Source: Planctomycetota bacterium (GTDB lineage Bacteria; Planctomycetota; SKW154). From it: a DNA stretch of 8,950 nucleotides. Positions 1 to 6,689 of this stretch are shown piece by piece. Below the pieces are notes generated by a model, which was not told the DNA's origin, did no database searches, and saw nothing but the letters and a program-made list of their open reading frames with translations. The stretch lies in NCBI GenBank assembly GCA_026418755.1, contig JAOAAR010000057.1, forward strand, positions 1 to 8,950. Reading direction: 5' to 3'. The position numbers and the translations under genes were made by a program. The first letter of the stretch is position 1. Every line of letters starts with the position of its first letter.

Positions 1-899
1 CAACAATGTACCTGCCTGCGAAAAAACTTTCCCGTGACTACAATACCATCCAGGAATCCCTTGCAGGGTGCGAACGCATCTTTGCTATGCTGGACGAAAA
101 ACCAGAGGTTGAAGATGCGCCGACCGCCGAGGAGGTGAAAGAGATGCGTGGCGAGATAGTCTTCGAAGATGTCTGGTTTACATACAACAGCGGAGAACCC
201 GCACTCAAAGGAATCAGTTTCACGGTAAAGCCAGGAGAGTCGCTTGCCATCGTCGGAGCAAGCGGTTCAGGCAAAAGCACCATTCTTAACCTCATTCTGC
301 GCTTTTATGACCCTCAAAAAGGCAGGATACTGATTGATGGAATCGACATCAAACAAATCAAGCGGCGCTCACTTCTGCGCCATCTTGCAGTCGTTACCCA
401 AGAACCTTTCTTGTTCAACACAACAGTCCTCGAAAACATAGGATACGGAAGAGTAGGAGCAACACGCGAAGACATCATATCTTCGGCAAAAGCGGCAAAA
501 ATCCATGATGTCATAACCGCACTACCTCAAGGGTACGACACCGTCGTAGGAGAGCGGGGAGGAAACCTCTCCGGCGGCGAACGACAGAGAGTCACAATAG
601 CAAGAGCCATCCTTCGTAATCCCACCATCCTGCTTCTTGATGAAGCAACAAGCAATCTTGATTCCGAAAGCGAAAAGGCTGTTCAGGAGGCTCTCGCAGA
701 ACTGATGAAGAACCGCACGACCATTATGGTTGCCCACAGGCTCTCCTCCATTTCAGGTGTGGATAGAATCATCGTGATAGAGGACGGCAAAATTGTGGAA
801 GAGGGTTCTCACGAAGAGTTAATGGCTGCCGGCGGAATCTATCGGAAGATGTTTGACCTTCAGCATTACACTGAAGAAGCGGAGGCACGAGCAGAATGA
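1..899 (+). CDS. msbA: MsbA-type ABC exporter, C-terminal part (5' end outside window)
   Basis: This is the end of a fused permease-ATPase exporter that uses ATP to flip lipid A-core, or a similar lipid, across the inner membrane. The reading frame is open from the first base, so the gene begins upstream. The first ATG (position 6) is internal, because the residues after it (AKKLSRDYNTIQESLAGCER) match the linker after the last transmembrane helix of MsbA-like proteins. Counting from that Met, the nucleotide-binding domain shows Walker A GASGSGKST (84-92), Q-loop Q132, signature LSGGERQ (188-194), Walker B ILLLDEATS (208-216) and H-loop H244, so it looks catalytically complete. The stop overlaps the next start as ATGA. 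The three downstream genes (heptose activation, lipid A acylation) support a lipid A exporter, but substrate cannot be read from the ATPase domain. A different lipid or peptide exporter is possible. Confidence 0.92.
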   Translation, partial: TMYLPAKKLSRDYNTIQESLAGCERIFAMLDEKPEVEDAPTAEEVKEMRGEIVFEDVWFTYNSGEPALKGISFTVKPGESLAIVGASGSGKSTILNLILRFYDPQKGRILIDGIDIKQIKRRSLLRHLAVVTQEPFLFNTTVLENIGYGRVGATREDIISSAKAAKIHDVITALPQGYDTVVGERGGNLSGGERQRVTIARAILRNPTILLLDEATSNLDSESEKAVQEALAELMKNRTTIMVAHRLSSISGVDRIIVIEDGKIVEEGSHEELMAAGGIYRKMFDLQHYTEEAEARAE

Positions 900-1939
900 A
901 CCGCCCTTTTCTCTCAAAACCTCTTGAGCATTACTTAAGCATTCTTCAAAAAATGCAGGGAATAAAGATTGGAGTTGCCGGGGACCTGGTATTGGACCGT
1001 TATGTGTTTGGCACTCCGCGCCGACTAAGCCGCGAATCTCCCATCCCCATAATCGAGTATGAAGACGAGAGAATAGTTTGCGGTGGAATGGCAAATGTAA
1101 CCTTTGCTCTCTCAGCATTGGGTACCTCCCCGACTCCTTTCGGTGTCATCGGAAAGGACGATGATGGTGTAGCATTGAAATCGCTTTTGGCAGAAAAAGG
1201 GATTGACACACGCTGGGTGTTCGAAGCCGAAGGATACAGAACCGTCACGAAGACGAGAGTAATGGCAGGAGGGCTTCATACCGCCAAGTATCAGGTTGCG
1301 CGCATAGACAGAGGTTCACCTCTTAAAAACCAGAACGCTCTCTTAGAACGCATCGCCTTAGCGATAGAGAGACACCGCGACGCTGTCGCCTGGCTTGCCT
1401 CTGACTACGGATACGGAGTGGTCAAAGGGGCGGTAGAGCAGATTTTGAAAAGGAAGTTTTCCCAAGGGGTGCTTGTCATTGCCAACAGCCGTTACCGAAT
1501 CCACGAATTTTCTCACATTACTGCGGTCACCCTGAACGAGGAGGAGGCTCTCGAATTCGGCAAATGCATCCTGAACTTTGAAACTGATGTGAACAGAATC
1601 GGTACTTCAATGCTGGAAGTTTTGCACCTTAAGAGCGTCCTCATTACACAGGGCGGTCAAGGTATGACACTCTTTCTTCCGCAACAGGCGCCCGAGAAGA
1701 TTCCCGTGGTAGGGACCACCGACATAGTAGATGTAAGCGGTGCAGGCGATATGGTAGTGACCACATTCACGGCTGCATTGGCAGCAGGTGCCGACTTTCT
1801 TTCAGCGGCAGAACTCGCCAATGTCGCTGCGAGCATAGTCGTGATGAAGCGTGGAACTGCGGTCGCCCATTCATACGAAATCGAAAAGAGACTGAAGGAG
1901 GTGGCAGGAGATGGCGGAGATTGTGCACGACAGGAGTAA
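896..1939 (+). CDS. rfaE1: D-glycero-beta-D-manno-heptose-7-phosphate kinase (PfkB family, RfaE domain I)
   Basis: Predicted cytoplasmic sugar kinase (347 aa) that phosphorylates heptose 7-phosphate at C1 with ATP, an early step towards ADP-heptose for the LPS inner core. Sequence support: an N-terminal GDLVLDRYVFG block (29-39) followed by RLSRESPIPI, which matches the RfaE/HldE start; the substrate-side motif GGMAN (63-67); and the PfkB signature DVSGAGD (279-285), where D285 would be the catalytic base. Two places differ from typical HldE kinases: the usual Lys in the S-D-Y-x-K-G segment is Tyr (DYGYG, 170-174), and the usual I/V-D-P-K strand reads IANSRY (195-200). I recall SRYR-type variants in other PfkB proteins, so the exact sugar is less certain than the family. 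GGAGG at 881-885 sits 10 nt before the ATG, which overlaps the exporter stop. The 3' end overlaps the adenylyltransferase gene by 29 nt. Confidence 0.85.
   Translation: MNRPFLSKPLEHYLSILQKMQGIKIGVAGDLVLDRYVFGTPRRLSRESPIPIIEYEDERIVCGGMANVTFALSALGTSPTPFGVIGKDDDGVALKSLLAEKGIDTRWVFEAEGYRTVTKTRVMAGGLHTAKYQVARIDRGSPLKNQNALLERIALAIERHRDAVAWLASDYGYGVVKGAVEQILKRKFSQGVLVIANSRYRIHEFSHITAVTLNEEEALEFGKCILNFETDVNRIGTSMLEVLHLKSVLITQGGQGMTLFLPQQAPEKIPVVGTTDIVDVSGAGDMVVTTFTAALAAGADFLSAAELANVAASIVVMKRGTAVAHSYEIEKRLKEVAGDGGDCARQE
1895..1910 (+). promoter_or_regulatory. Ribosome binding site for rfaE2 inside the end of rfaE1
   Basis: AAGGAGGT (1895-1902) lies within the last codons of the kinase gene, 8 nt before the ATG at 1911, with a second purine-rich AGGAG directly before that ATG. 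This near-perfect Shine-Dalgarno sequence fixes the start of the adenylyltransferase even though it overlaps the kinase by 29 nt. It would allow ribosomes to load independently of kinase termination. Confidence 0.75.
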
Positions 1940-2387
1940 GTTGCGCGCCATAATCGAAGAAGCACAAAGAGCAGGAAAAACTGTCGTTTTCGCCAATGGC
2001 TGCTTCGACATCATCCACGCCGGCCACATAAGATACATCCGCGGTGCAAGGCTCTTAGGCGACATCCTCGTCGTCGGAGTCAATTCAGACGAATCTGTCC
2101 GTCAACTGAAAGGCACAGATCGCCCTGTTATGCCCCTTGAAGAACGGCTCGAAGTTCTCTCTGAATTCCGCTCCATTGACTACCTCATCCCATTCGCCGA
2201 GACCAGAGCCGACTCTCTTCTTGCTGCACTTAAACCTGATATTCACGCAAAGGGCACCGATTACACTCAAACAACCGTTCCAGAAAGAGACACTGTCCTC
2301 TCCTTTGGTGGAAGGATAGCAATTGTCGGAGACCCAAAGAACCATTCTGTCACAGACATAATAAAAAGACTCAAGAAGGGAAAATGA
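1911..2387 (+). CDS. rfaE2: D-glycero-beta-D-manno-heptose 1-phosphate adenylyltransferase (RfaE domain II)
   Basis: Predicted cytoplasmic nucleotidyltransferase (158 aa) that joins heptose 1-phosphate to AMP from ATP, giving ADP-heptose. The cytidylyltransferase-like fold is clear: VVFANGCFDIIHAGHIRYI (25-43) carries the HxGH nucleotide-binding motif at 36-39; VVGVNSDESVRQLKG (54-68) is the family's second conserved block; and SVTDIIKR (146-153) stands where the ISSTxII-type C-terminal ATP-binding motif lies. The length fits the stand-alone enzyme. In E. coli this domain is fused behind the kinase in HldE; here it is a separate gene in another frame, as in organisms with split kinase and transferase genes. 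The phosphatase (GmhB) acting between these two steps and the isomerase GmhA are not in the window. Its stop overlaps the acyltransferase start as ATGA. Confidence 0.93.
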   Translation: MAEIVHDRSKLRAIIEEAQRAGKTVVFANGCFDIIHAGHIRYIRGARLLGDILVVGVNSDESVRQLKGTDRPVMPLEERLEVLSEFRSIDYLIPFAETRADSLLAALKPDIHAKGTDYTQTTVPERDTVLSFGGRIAIVGDPKNHSVTDIIKRLKKGK

Positions 2388-3310
2388 GAAGACGAAGCGG
2401 AAAACATAAGCCACCGTTGTTCAAACTTTTTTACCGTCATCTTCTCTGGTGGTCGGGTAAACTGATTATGCTTTCGCTTGCTGAACTGCCGCTTCAGTTC
2501 ACCTCATTCTTCTTTTCCATCGCGTTTCTTTTCTGGTATTATGTGTTCCGCAAGTTCAGACACATAGCGGTTGAACAACTTAAAGAAGCGCTTAAAATCA
2601 ACTCAAAAGAAGCAGAGGGCATCACAAAAAAGATGTTTCTGCATCTCGGGCGCAACTTTGCTGAATTCCTTGCCATTGCCAGGAATCCGCGCCGCATCGT
2701 CCTTTCTCTCGTTGACGGGGAAGAGTTCAAACAGAAAATCTCTGAAGCGCTGAAACAGAAGAAAGGGGTTATTGTTGTCACAGGTCACATCGGCAACTGG
2801 GAACTGTTAGGTGCATATTCGGCTCAACATTTCCCCACCGCGGTCATCGCTAAAAAAATCTATTTCAACAAATACGATAAAGAAATTTCATCACGCCGCA
2901 GAAAATTGAAAATGTCCGTCATCTATCAAGAAGAAGGAATCCGTCCTCTCCTTGAAGCACTTCACAAAAACTCTGTAGTCGGTATCCTCGCCGACCAAGA
3001 CATAAAGCGAGCCGCAGGTGATTTCGTCCAGTTCTTCGGGAAACCTGCTTATACTGTGACCGCGCCAAGCACTCTTTCCTTGAAAAGCGGTGCTCCTCTC
3101 TTTGTCGCCGCACTCCGCAGAACCTCCCTCTTAAAACATAAAATCTTCATCGTAGGACCTATCACAATTCTCCCTTCAGGCGACAGAAACACCGATAGAA
3201 TAAATCTTACGCAAACCTGGACAACCGTTCTCGAAAACATCATCCGTCAAGAGCCCTCCCAGTGGGTCTGGTTCCACAAAAGATGGAACACTCGCCCAGA
3301 AGAAGTTTAA
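2384..3310 (+). CDS. lpxL: Lipid A late acyltransferase (LpxL/HtrB family)
   Basis: Predicted inner-membrane enzyme (308 aa) that adds a secondary acyl chain to the Kdo2-lipid A precursor, normally from acyl-ACP. A basic N-terminus (MRRRSGKHK) precedes one hydrophobic anchor at about 28-54. The catalytic HX4E motif is present as GHIGNWE (H135, E140), followed by conserved family blocks GILADQD (200-206), FFGKPAYT (217-224), SGAPLFVAAL (235-244) and the C-terminal QWVWFHKRW (293-301). Length and motif order match the family. The ATG overlaps the preceding stop; the Shine-Dalgarno sequence (GAAGGG, 2375-2380) is only 3 nt away, so expression probably depends on translational coupling. Which position is acylated (LpxL, LpxM or LpxP role) cannot be decided here. 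The gene ends 5 nt before the end of a convergent gene, with no terminator visible between them. Confidence 0.92.
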   Translation: MRRRSGKHKPPLFKLFYRHLLWWSGKLIMLSLAELPLQFTSFFFSIAFLFWYYVFRKFRHIAVEQLKEALKINSKEAEGITKKMFLHLGRNFAEFLAIARNPRRIVLSLVDGEEFKQKISEALKQKKGVIVVTGHIGNWELLGAYSAQHFPTAVIAKKIYFNKYDKEISSRRRKLKMSVIYQEEGIRPLLEALHKNSVVGILADQDIKRAAGDFVQFFGKPAYTVTAPSTLSLKSGAPLFVAALRRTSLLKHKIFIVGPITILPSGDRNTDRINLTQTWTTVLENIIRQEPSQWVWFHKRWNTRPEEV

Positions 3311-3315
3311 CATCT

Positions 3316-4284
3316 TCACTCTACGGGGTTTTGGGAGGACGCAACACGAAGGATGATTTTATCTATCGGTGTTTGAGGAGTATAGCCTGTAAGATTCTTA
3401 AGAAGGGTAATATCAGGAACGCGGTACAGAATGTCTTCAAAGCCTACGCCATACACATCTTCGTAAGGAATGAAACGAATTTCAGAAGAAGAGGAGAGAG
3501 TCTTTTTCACGAGTTCCGCCAGTTCTCTGATGCGAATAGGATAAGGAGAGCCAAGGTTAACTACTTTTCCGTAGGCTTGTTCACAGAGGGAGAGACGGAT
3601 AAGCGCTTCGACTGCGTCCTTCACATAGCAGAAGGTCCGAACCTGTTCTCCGTTGCCATAAACAGTGAGAGGCTCTCTCGAGAGTGCTTGCTTAATGAAG
3701 CGGGGAAGGACCATCCCGTACTCTCCCGTTTGGCGTTCCCCGACGATGTTGAAAAAGCGAACGATGATAGTCATTAGGAGATTTTTCGAGTGGTAAGCAA
3801 GGGCAAGAATCTCATCAAGTGCTTTCGAGATTCCATAACTCCAGCGGCTTTTATGCGTGGCTCCGAAGAGGAGGTCATCTTCCTCGCTAAAAGGAGTGCC
3901 GAATGATTTGCCATACACTTCACTGCTTGATGCGACAAGAACTCTTCTGCATCCACATTTTGAAGCAACAGAGAGAAGGGTGTCCGTTCCTACCACATTC
4001 GTTCTAATTGTTGTTATCGGGTCATCAACGATGCGCCTGACACCGACAGAGGCAGCAAGATGGAAGACTGTCTCAGAGCCTTTAAGGGTCTCTGAAAGAA
4101 GAACTTCGTCAAGAACAGAGCCTTCGATGAAGTTGAAGTGCGGGTTTTTTAAAGCGGACGAAAGATTTTTTAGAGAGCCTGTTGAAAGGTTGTCCAGAAC
4201 GGTCACATTGTAGTCGCGGGCGAGGAGTTCTTCAACAAGATGGCTACCGATAAAGCCTGCACCACCTGTCACAGTAACCTTCAA
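3316..4284 (-). CDS. NAD-dependent nucleotide-sugar epimerase/dehydratase (extended SDR)
   Basis: Predicted cytoplasmic enzyme (322 aa) acting on an NDP-sugar, probably making a precursor for LPS or other surface glycans. The Rossmann glycine motif GGAGFIG is at 7-13, with D31 (VLDNLSTG) positioned to bind NAD ribose. The catalytic set is S120/S121 (ASSSEVYG), Y150 and K154 (YGISK). The conserved sugar-binding half follows: VRFFNIVGERQTGEYG (175-190), VLPRFIKQAL (192-201), LTVYGNGEQVRTFCYVKDAVEAL (206-228). This pattern is shared by GalE-like 4-epimerases, dTDP-glucose dehydratases and UDP-glucuronate decarboxylases, so the reaction remains open. The start is TTG at 4284: no upstream ATG is in frame, the second codon leads straight into the first beta strand, and a G-rich ribosome site precedes it. 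It is convergent with the acyltransferase gene, not part of that operon. Confidence 0.87.
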   Translation of the reverse strand: MKVTVTGGAGFIGSHLVEELLARDYNVTVLDNLSTGSLKNLSSALKNPHFNFIEGSVLDEVLLSETLKGSETVFHLAASVGVRRIVDDPITTIRTNVVGTDTLLSVASKCGCRRVLVASSSEVYGKSFGTPFSEEDDLLFGATHKSRWSYGISKALDEILALAYHSKNLLMTIIVRFFNIVGERQTGEYGMVLPRFIKQALSREPLTVYGNGEQVRTFCYVKDAVEALIRLSLCEQAYGKVVNLGSPYPIRIRELAELVKKTLSSSSEIRFIPYEDVYGVGFEDILYRVPDITLLKNLTGYTPQTPIDKIILRVASSQNPVE

Positions 4285-4300
4285 GTCCCTTCCCCCTTTT
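4285..4300 (-). promoter_or_regulatory. G-rich ribosome binding site for the TTG start at 4284
   Basis: Read on the minus strand, this stretch is AAAAGGGGGAAGGGAC immediately before TTG. The purine run AGGGGGAAGGG gives a Shine-Dalgarno-like sequence at workable spacing and is the main reason to accept the TTG as the start. Confidence 0.5.
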
Positions 4301-4323
4301 TAGTACAAACGACCATTTTTTAC

Positions 4324-4353
4324 TTGATTATCACACTGGTCACTGCTTATGCT
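4324..4353 (+). promoter_or_regulatory. Candidate sigma-70-like promoter for the exported-protein gene
   Basis: TTGATT (4324-4329, 4 of 6) is followed after 18 nt by TATGCT (4348-4353, 4 of 6). A second -10-like hexamer, TATGAT, lies at 4354-4359 within the short direct repeat GCTTATGCTTATGATA. The GAGGAG at 4368-4373, 9 nt before the ATG at 4383, is a convincing ribosome site. The promoter itself is only a moderate match. Confidence 0.35.
4327..4335 (-). promoter_or_regulatory. Candidate extended -10 promoter for the epimerase gene
   Basis: The minus strand reads TGTGATAAT here, a TGn element joined to GATAAT (5 of 6 to the sigma-70 -10). The -35 region 17 nt further upstream is poor (TAAGCA, 3 of 6), as is common with extended -10 promoters. 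Transcription would begin about 36 nt before the TTG start. It overlaps the candidate plus-strand promoter. Confidence 0.4.
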
Positions 4354-4382
4354 TATGATAGAGCAAAGAGGAGAAGAATGCT

Positions 4383-5468
4383 ATGGTAAAGGCGGTTTTT
4401 TTTCTTTCCGGTCTTTTTATGGTTTTTTGCTGTACGAGCCACGGATTCGCACAACAGCCTGATGATGTCCCCGTCCAGGACGAGGGTAAGATTATAGAAG
4501 ATATAAATGAGTATGTGAAGATGACCCCTGTCTGGCTCGGGCAGCCACGCCATGTATGGTACCTCAAGTTTGAGCATGAGAAACCGAAAATGGTGGTCGT
4601 TGGCAGAGAGTTCGGAAGAACAGAGATCTACTGGTACATGCTTTATAAGGTGACGAACTTAGACACATGGGAACACGAAGTTTTCCTTGAAGTGACAGCG
4701 TGGAGCGACAAGGGGGTCGAATATCAGGATTATTATGCGCGAGATGTGATAGAGGCTATTGAGAAGAAAGAGAACAGAACAGAAGCAAACGGTGGAAAGG
4801 GGCTTTATACGGCAGATGTGGTAGCGATGGCAAAGGAAGTGCCGGATAAGTTGGCGGAGCATCCAAAGCCTGGAGTTCACGCTGACGACACAGGACTTGC
4901 GGTACCGAAGATTGGTCCGGGCGAGACATGGGAATGCGTTGCAGTATTCAAGCGGTTGTCTGAACCGGAAGCAGACAGATTCCGCATAAATGTTAAGGGG
5001 CTGAAGTCGTGGGACCCAGAGGCGAATTTCATCAGAATACGAGTCGCAGGGCTCTCAAACGATTTCAAGATAGTGACTCACGAAGACATGAAAGAGATAG
5101 CAACATATCTTGGGAAAGATTGTCTGATTTTGACGGATGGCTCTAAGATGTGGGGGAAAGTGACGGAGGCACGCGAAGAGTATAGCATAATCACAACGAA
5201 CGAAGCAGGAGAGCAGATAGAAGAGCCTGTTTCAAAGTCCAAAGTGTTCAAATGGGTTAAAAGCGACAAAAGTTCACTCCTTCCTAACGAGAGGCTGGTA
5301 GATGAACCTTATTATGAGATTCTGTACACAAGAAAGAGTGACGAGTTTGCGTCCACTGAAGACCCGATAGAGTTCGTAGAGGAAGGATGGGTGCGTCACT
5401 GGAGAATCATCCAGGTTGACCAGGTTTTCACCAACGATTTCAAAGAGTTCAGAGAAGGCAAACCGTAG
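4383..5468 (+). CDS. Exported protein of unknown function
   Basis: I do not recognise this 361-residue protein. It has a Sec signal peptide: K3, a hydrophobic core at 4-17 and a likely cleavage site after GFA (residue 23). C16-C17 lie in the core but do not form a good lipobox, so a soluble periplasmic or outer-membrane-associated product is more likely than a lipoprotein. Residues about 48-110 are rich in Trp, Tyr and alternating hydrophobics (WYLKF, IYWYMLYKVTN, VFLEVTAWSD), suggesting a beta-sandwich. Residues about 172-225 (IGPGETWECVAVFK and the strand after it) resemble a second edge of that fold. Residues about 246-291 (CLILTDGSKMWGKV, a turn, then a strand ending SKSKVFKW) look like a small beta-barrel module with a D-G-S turn. 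No catalytic motif, repeat or transmembrane helix is visible after the signal. It appears monocistronic. Confidence 0.85.
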   Translation: MVKAVFFLSGLFMVFCCTSHGFAQQPDDVPVQDEGKIIEDINEYVKMTPVWLGQPRHVWYLKFEHEKPKMVVVGREFGRTEIYWYMLYKVTNLDTWEHEVFLEVTAWSDKGVEYQDYYARDVIEAIEKKENRTEANGGKGLYTADVVAMAKEVPDKLAEHPKPGVHADDTGLAVPKIGPGETWECVAVFKRLSEPEADRFRINVKGLKSWDPEANFIRIRVAGLSNDFKIVTHEDMKEIATYLGKDCLILTDGSKMWGKVTEAREEYSIITTNEAGEQIEEPVSKSKVFKWVKSDKSSLLPNERLVDEPYYEILYTRKSDEFASTEDPIEFVEEGWVRHWRIIQVDQVFTNDFKEFREGKP

Positions 5469-5512
5469 CGCAAAACAAGTTGATTCGCTATCTTCTCTTG
5501 CGCTTTTTCTTT
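5467..5512 (+). terminator. Rho-independent-type terminator after the exported-protein gene
   Basis: AGCGCAA (5467-5473) pairs perfectly with TTGCGCT (5498-5504), a 7-bp stem that begins inside the TAG stop codon. The loop is long (24 nt), though an inner AAG/CTT pairing could shorten it. A T-tract (TTTTTCTTT, 5504-5512) follows. The long loop lowers confidence. The rest of the spacer up to 5585 holds no gene I can support. Confidence 0.45.
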
Positions 5513-5585
5513 CTCGACTGGGTTTTTTCTATAATGCTAGGCAATGTTCTTTTCTGCAAAATTCACCCCGCAATTCATGCCAGGG

Positions 5586-6533
5586 TCATTCAAAAGAAGC
5601 AGACAAAAGTCCCTCTAAGTGCTGGGCAACCATCAGAGGAAGTCCTTCGAGACTATAACCGCCTTCAAGAGCAGAAATGACCCGCCTCTTTGCCGTTTTT
5701 TGTGCTAGCGCACAAACTATGTCAGTCATCTTGCGATAATCTTCGATAAGGAGCCCAAGACCGCCGATGGGGTCGCGTTCATATGCGTCGAACCCTGCAG
5801 ATATAAGAACAAAATCGGGAGCAAACTCTGCCACATCCTTCAAGACCGCCTGCTCGAATTTTGAAAGAACAACCTCTCTCCCTTCCCAGCCTGAGAATGG
5901 GATATTAAGAGTCGTCCCTTCACCTTCGCCTTCGCCTCGCTCATCGGCAGCACCTGTGCCGGGATAAAACGGATACCTGTGAATCGAAAAGTAGAAAACA
6001 GAACCGTCACGGTAAAAGATTTCTTCTGTGCCGTTTCCATGATGAACATCCCAGTCAATGATAGCAACCCGCTTTATGGAATGTTTCTCTTGAAGGTATC
6101 TCGCTGCAATAGCGACATTGTTGAAGAGGCAAAACCCCATCGCCCGTTCAGGGAGTGCGTGATGCCCCGGAGGTCTCACAAGACAAAAACAATTGACGGT
6201 CTGCTGACGGATAACAGAATCACAAGCGTCGAGGATTCCGCCGACAGCGTAAAGCGCAGCCTCATAACTTGAAGGGCTCGTCACAGTGTCAGCATCCAGA
6301 TGCCCTCCCCCCTGTGCACAGATACGCTCAACTGATTTGATGTAATTTCTGCTGTGAACAAGCGCTACCTCCTCAACTGTCGCTTTACGGGGCTTCAAGA
6401 GAGACAACTTGTCCCACAGTTTCGTCGCTTTTAAGTGGCTTACTGTACGCCGAAGCCGCTCCCGATTCTCCGGATGAAACCCTGTCTCGTGCGCAAGATA
6501 AATATCATCATAGACGATTCCCGTCTTCCCCAT
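5586..6533 (-). CDS. Histone-deacetylase-family amidohydrolase (class II/AcuC-like)
   Basis: Predicted zinc-dependent deacetylase of the arginase/deacetylase fold (315 aa, normal for the bacterial family). Bacterial members remove acetyl groups from acetylpolyamines, acetyl-lysine on enzymes such as acetyl-CoA synthetase, or other small amides. Visible features: N-terminal HPENRERL (20-27); the active-site His pair in RPPGHHALPE (H124, H125); zinc ligands D162 and H164 in DWDVHHGNGT and D249 in SAGFDAY; the glycine-rich PGTGAADERGEGEGEG loop (191-206); and the catalytic-loop Tyr in EGGYSLEGL (Y293). All key residues are present. The loop is encoded by a short CCTTCG-type tandem repeat (5923-5939). 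The start is ATG at 6533, with GGAG 8 nt upstream and a second AAGGAG directly before the ATG. Neighbours do not reveal the substrate: it is convergent with the exported-protein gene and divergent from a tRNA gene. Confidence 0.94.
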   Translation of the reverse strand: MGKTGIVYDDIYLAHETGFHPENRERLRRTVSHLKATKLWDKLSLLKPRKATVEEVALVHSRNYIKSVERICAQGGGHLDADTVTSPSSYEAALYAVGGILDACDSVIRQQTVNCFCLVRPPGHHALPERAMGFCLFNNVAIAARYLQEKHSIKRVAIIDWDVHHGNGTEEIFYRDGSVFYFSIHRYPFYPGTGAADERGEGEGEGTTLNIPFSGWEGREVVLSKFEQAVLKDVAEFAPDFVLISAGFDAYERDPIGGLGLLIEDYRKMTDIVCALAQKTAKRRVISALEGGYSLEGLPLMVAQHLEGLLSASFE

Positions 6534-6568
6534 CTCCTTCTCTCCAGAACCGTTCCTTTTTTATTCTT

Positions 6569-6578
6569 CTCAATTGAG
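6569..6578. repeat. Short perfect palindrome in the spacer upstream of the tRNA
   Basis: CTCAATTGAG is a 10-bp perfect inverted repeat in the 156-nt divergent spacer between the deacetylase and tRNA genes. It could be an operator half-site pair for the deacetylase gene (start at 6533), but palindromes of this length occur by chance. The rest of 6534-6648 is A/T-rich and purine-rich with no supported gene; no convincing minus-strand promoter was found. Confidence 0.2.
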
Positions 6579-6648
6579 GGAGATCATCAACCTTAAAACT
6601 TTTTTCTCAACAAGAAAAGCGTACCTGAGAAGAAAGAAGAAAAGGAAT

Positions 6649-6678
6649 TTGAAAAGAGGGGGATGGTTCTGGTATCAT
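6649..6678 (+). promoter_or_regulatory. Promoter for tRNA-Leu and probably the HD gene
   Basis: TTGAAA (6649-6654, 5 of 6) is followed by an 18-nt spacer and TATCAT (6673-6678, 5 of 6), with an extended -10 TGG immediately before it (6670-6672). Initiation would fall about 5 nt before the mature tRNA 5' end at 6690. It is the best sigma-70-type promoter in the window. Confidence 0.75.
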
Positions 6679-6689
6679 TCATCTCTGGA

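Noticed and set aside
2085..2414. Minus-strand 109-codon frame opposite rfaE2
   Set aside because: Shadow of a well-supported gene, with composition explained by the opposite strand.
3262..3777. Plus-strand 171-codon frame
   Set aside because: It spans the end of lpxL and lies antisense to the epimerase, whose product has clear family motifs. It has no recognisable protein features or ribosome site.
4378..4389. Mini-frame ATG CTA TGG TAA overlapping the exported-protein start
   Set aside because: Three codons, only 4 nt from the GAGGAG site and out of frame. It could in principle be a leader peptide, but nothing supports that.
5530..5535. Perfect TATAAT in the spacer after the exported-protein gene
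   Set aside because: No -35 at 16-18 nt and no supported plus-strand gene downstream; the region runs antisense into the deacetylase gene.
5480..5680. Plus-strand 66-codon frame with a hydrophobic N-terminus
   Set aside because: It starts at TTG with no ribosome site, inside the terminator hairpin, and its second half is antisense to the deacetylase C-terminus.
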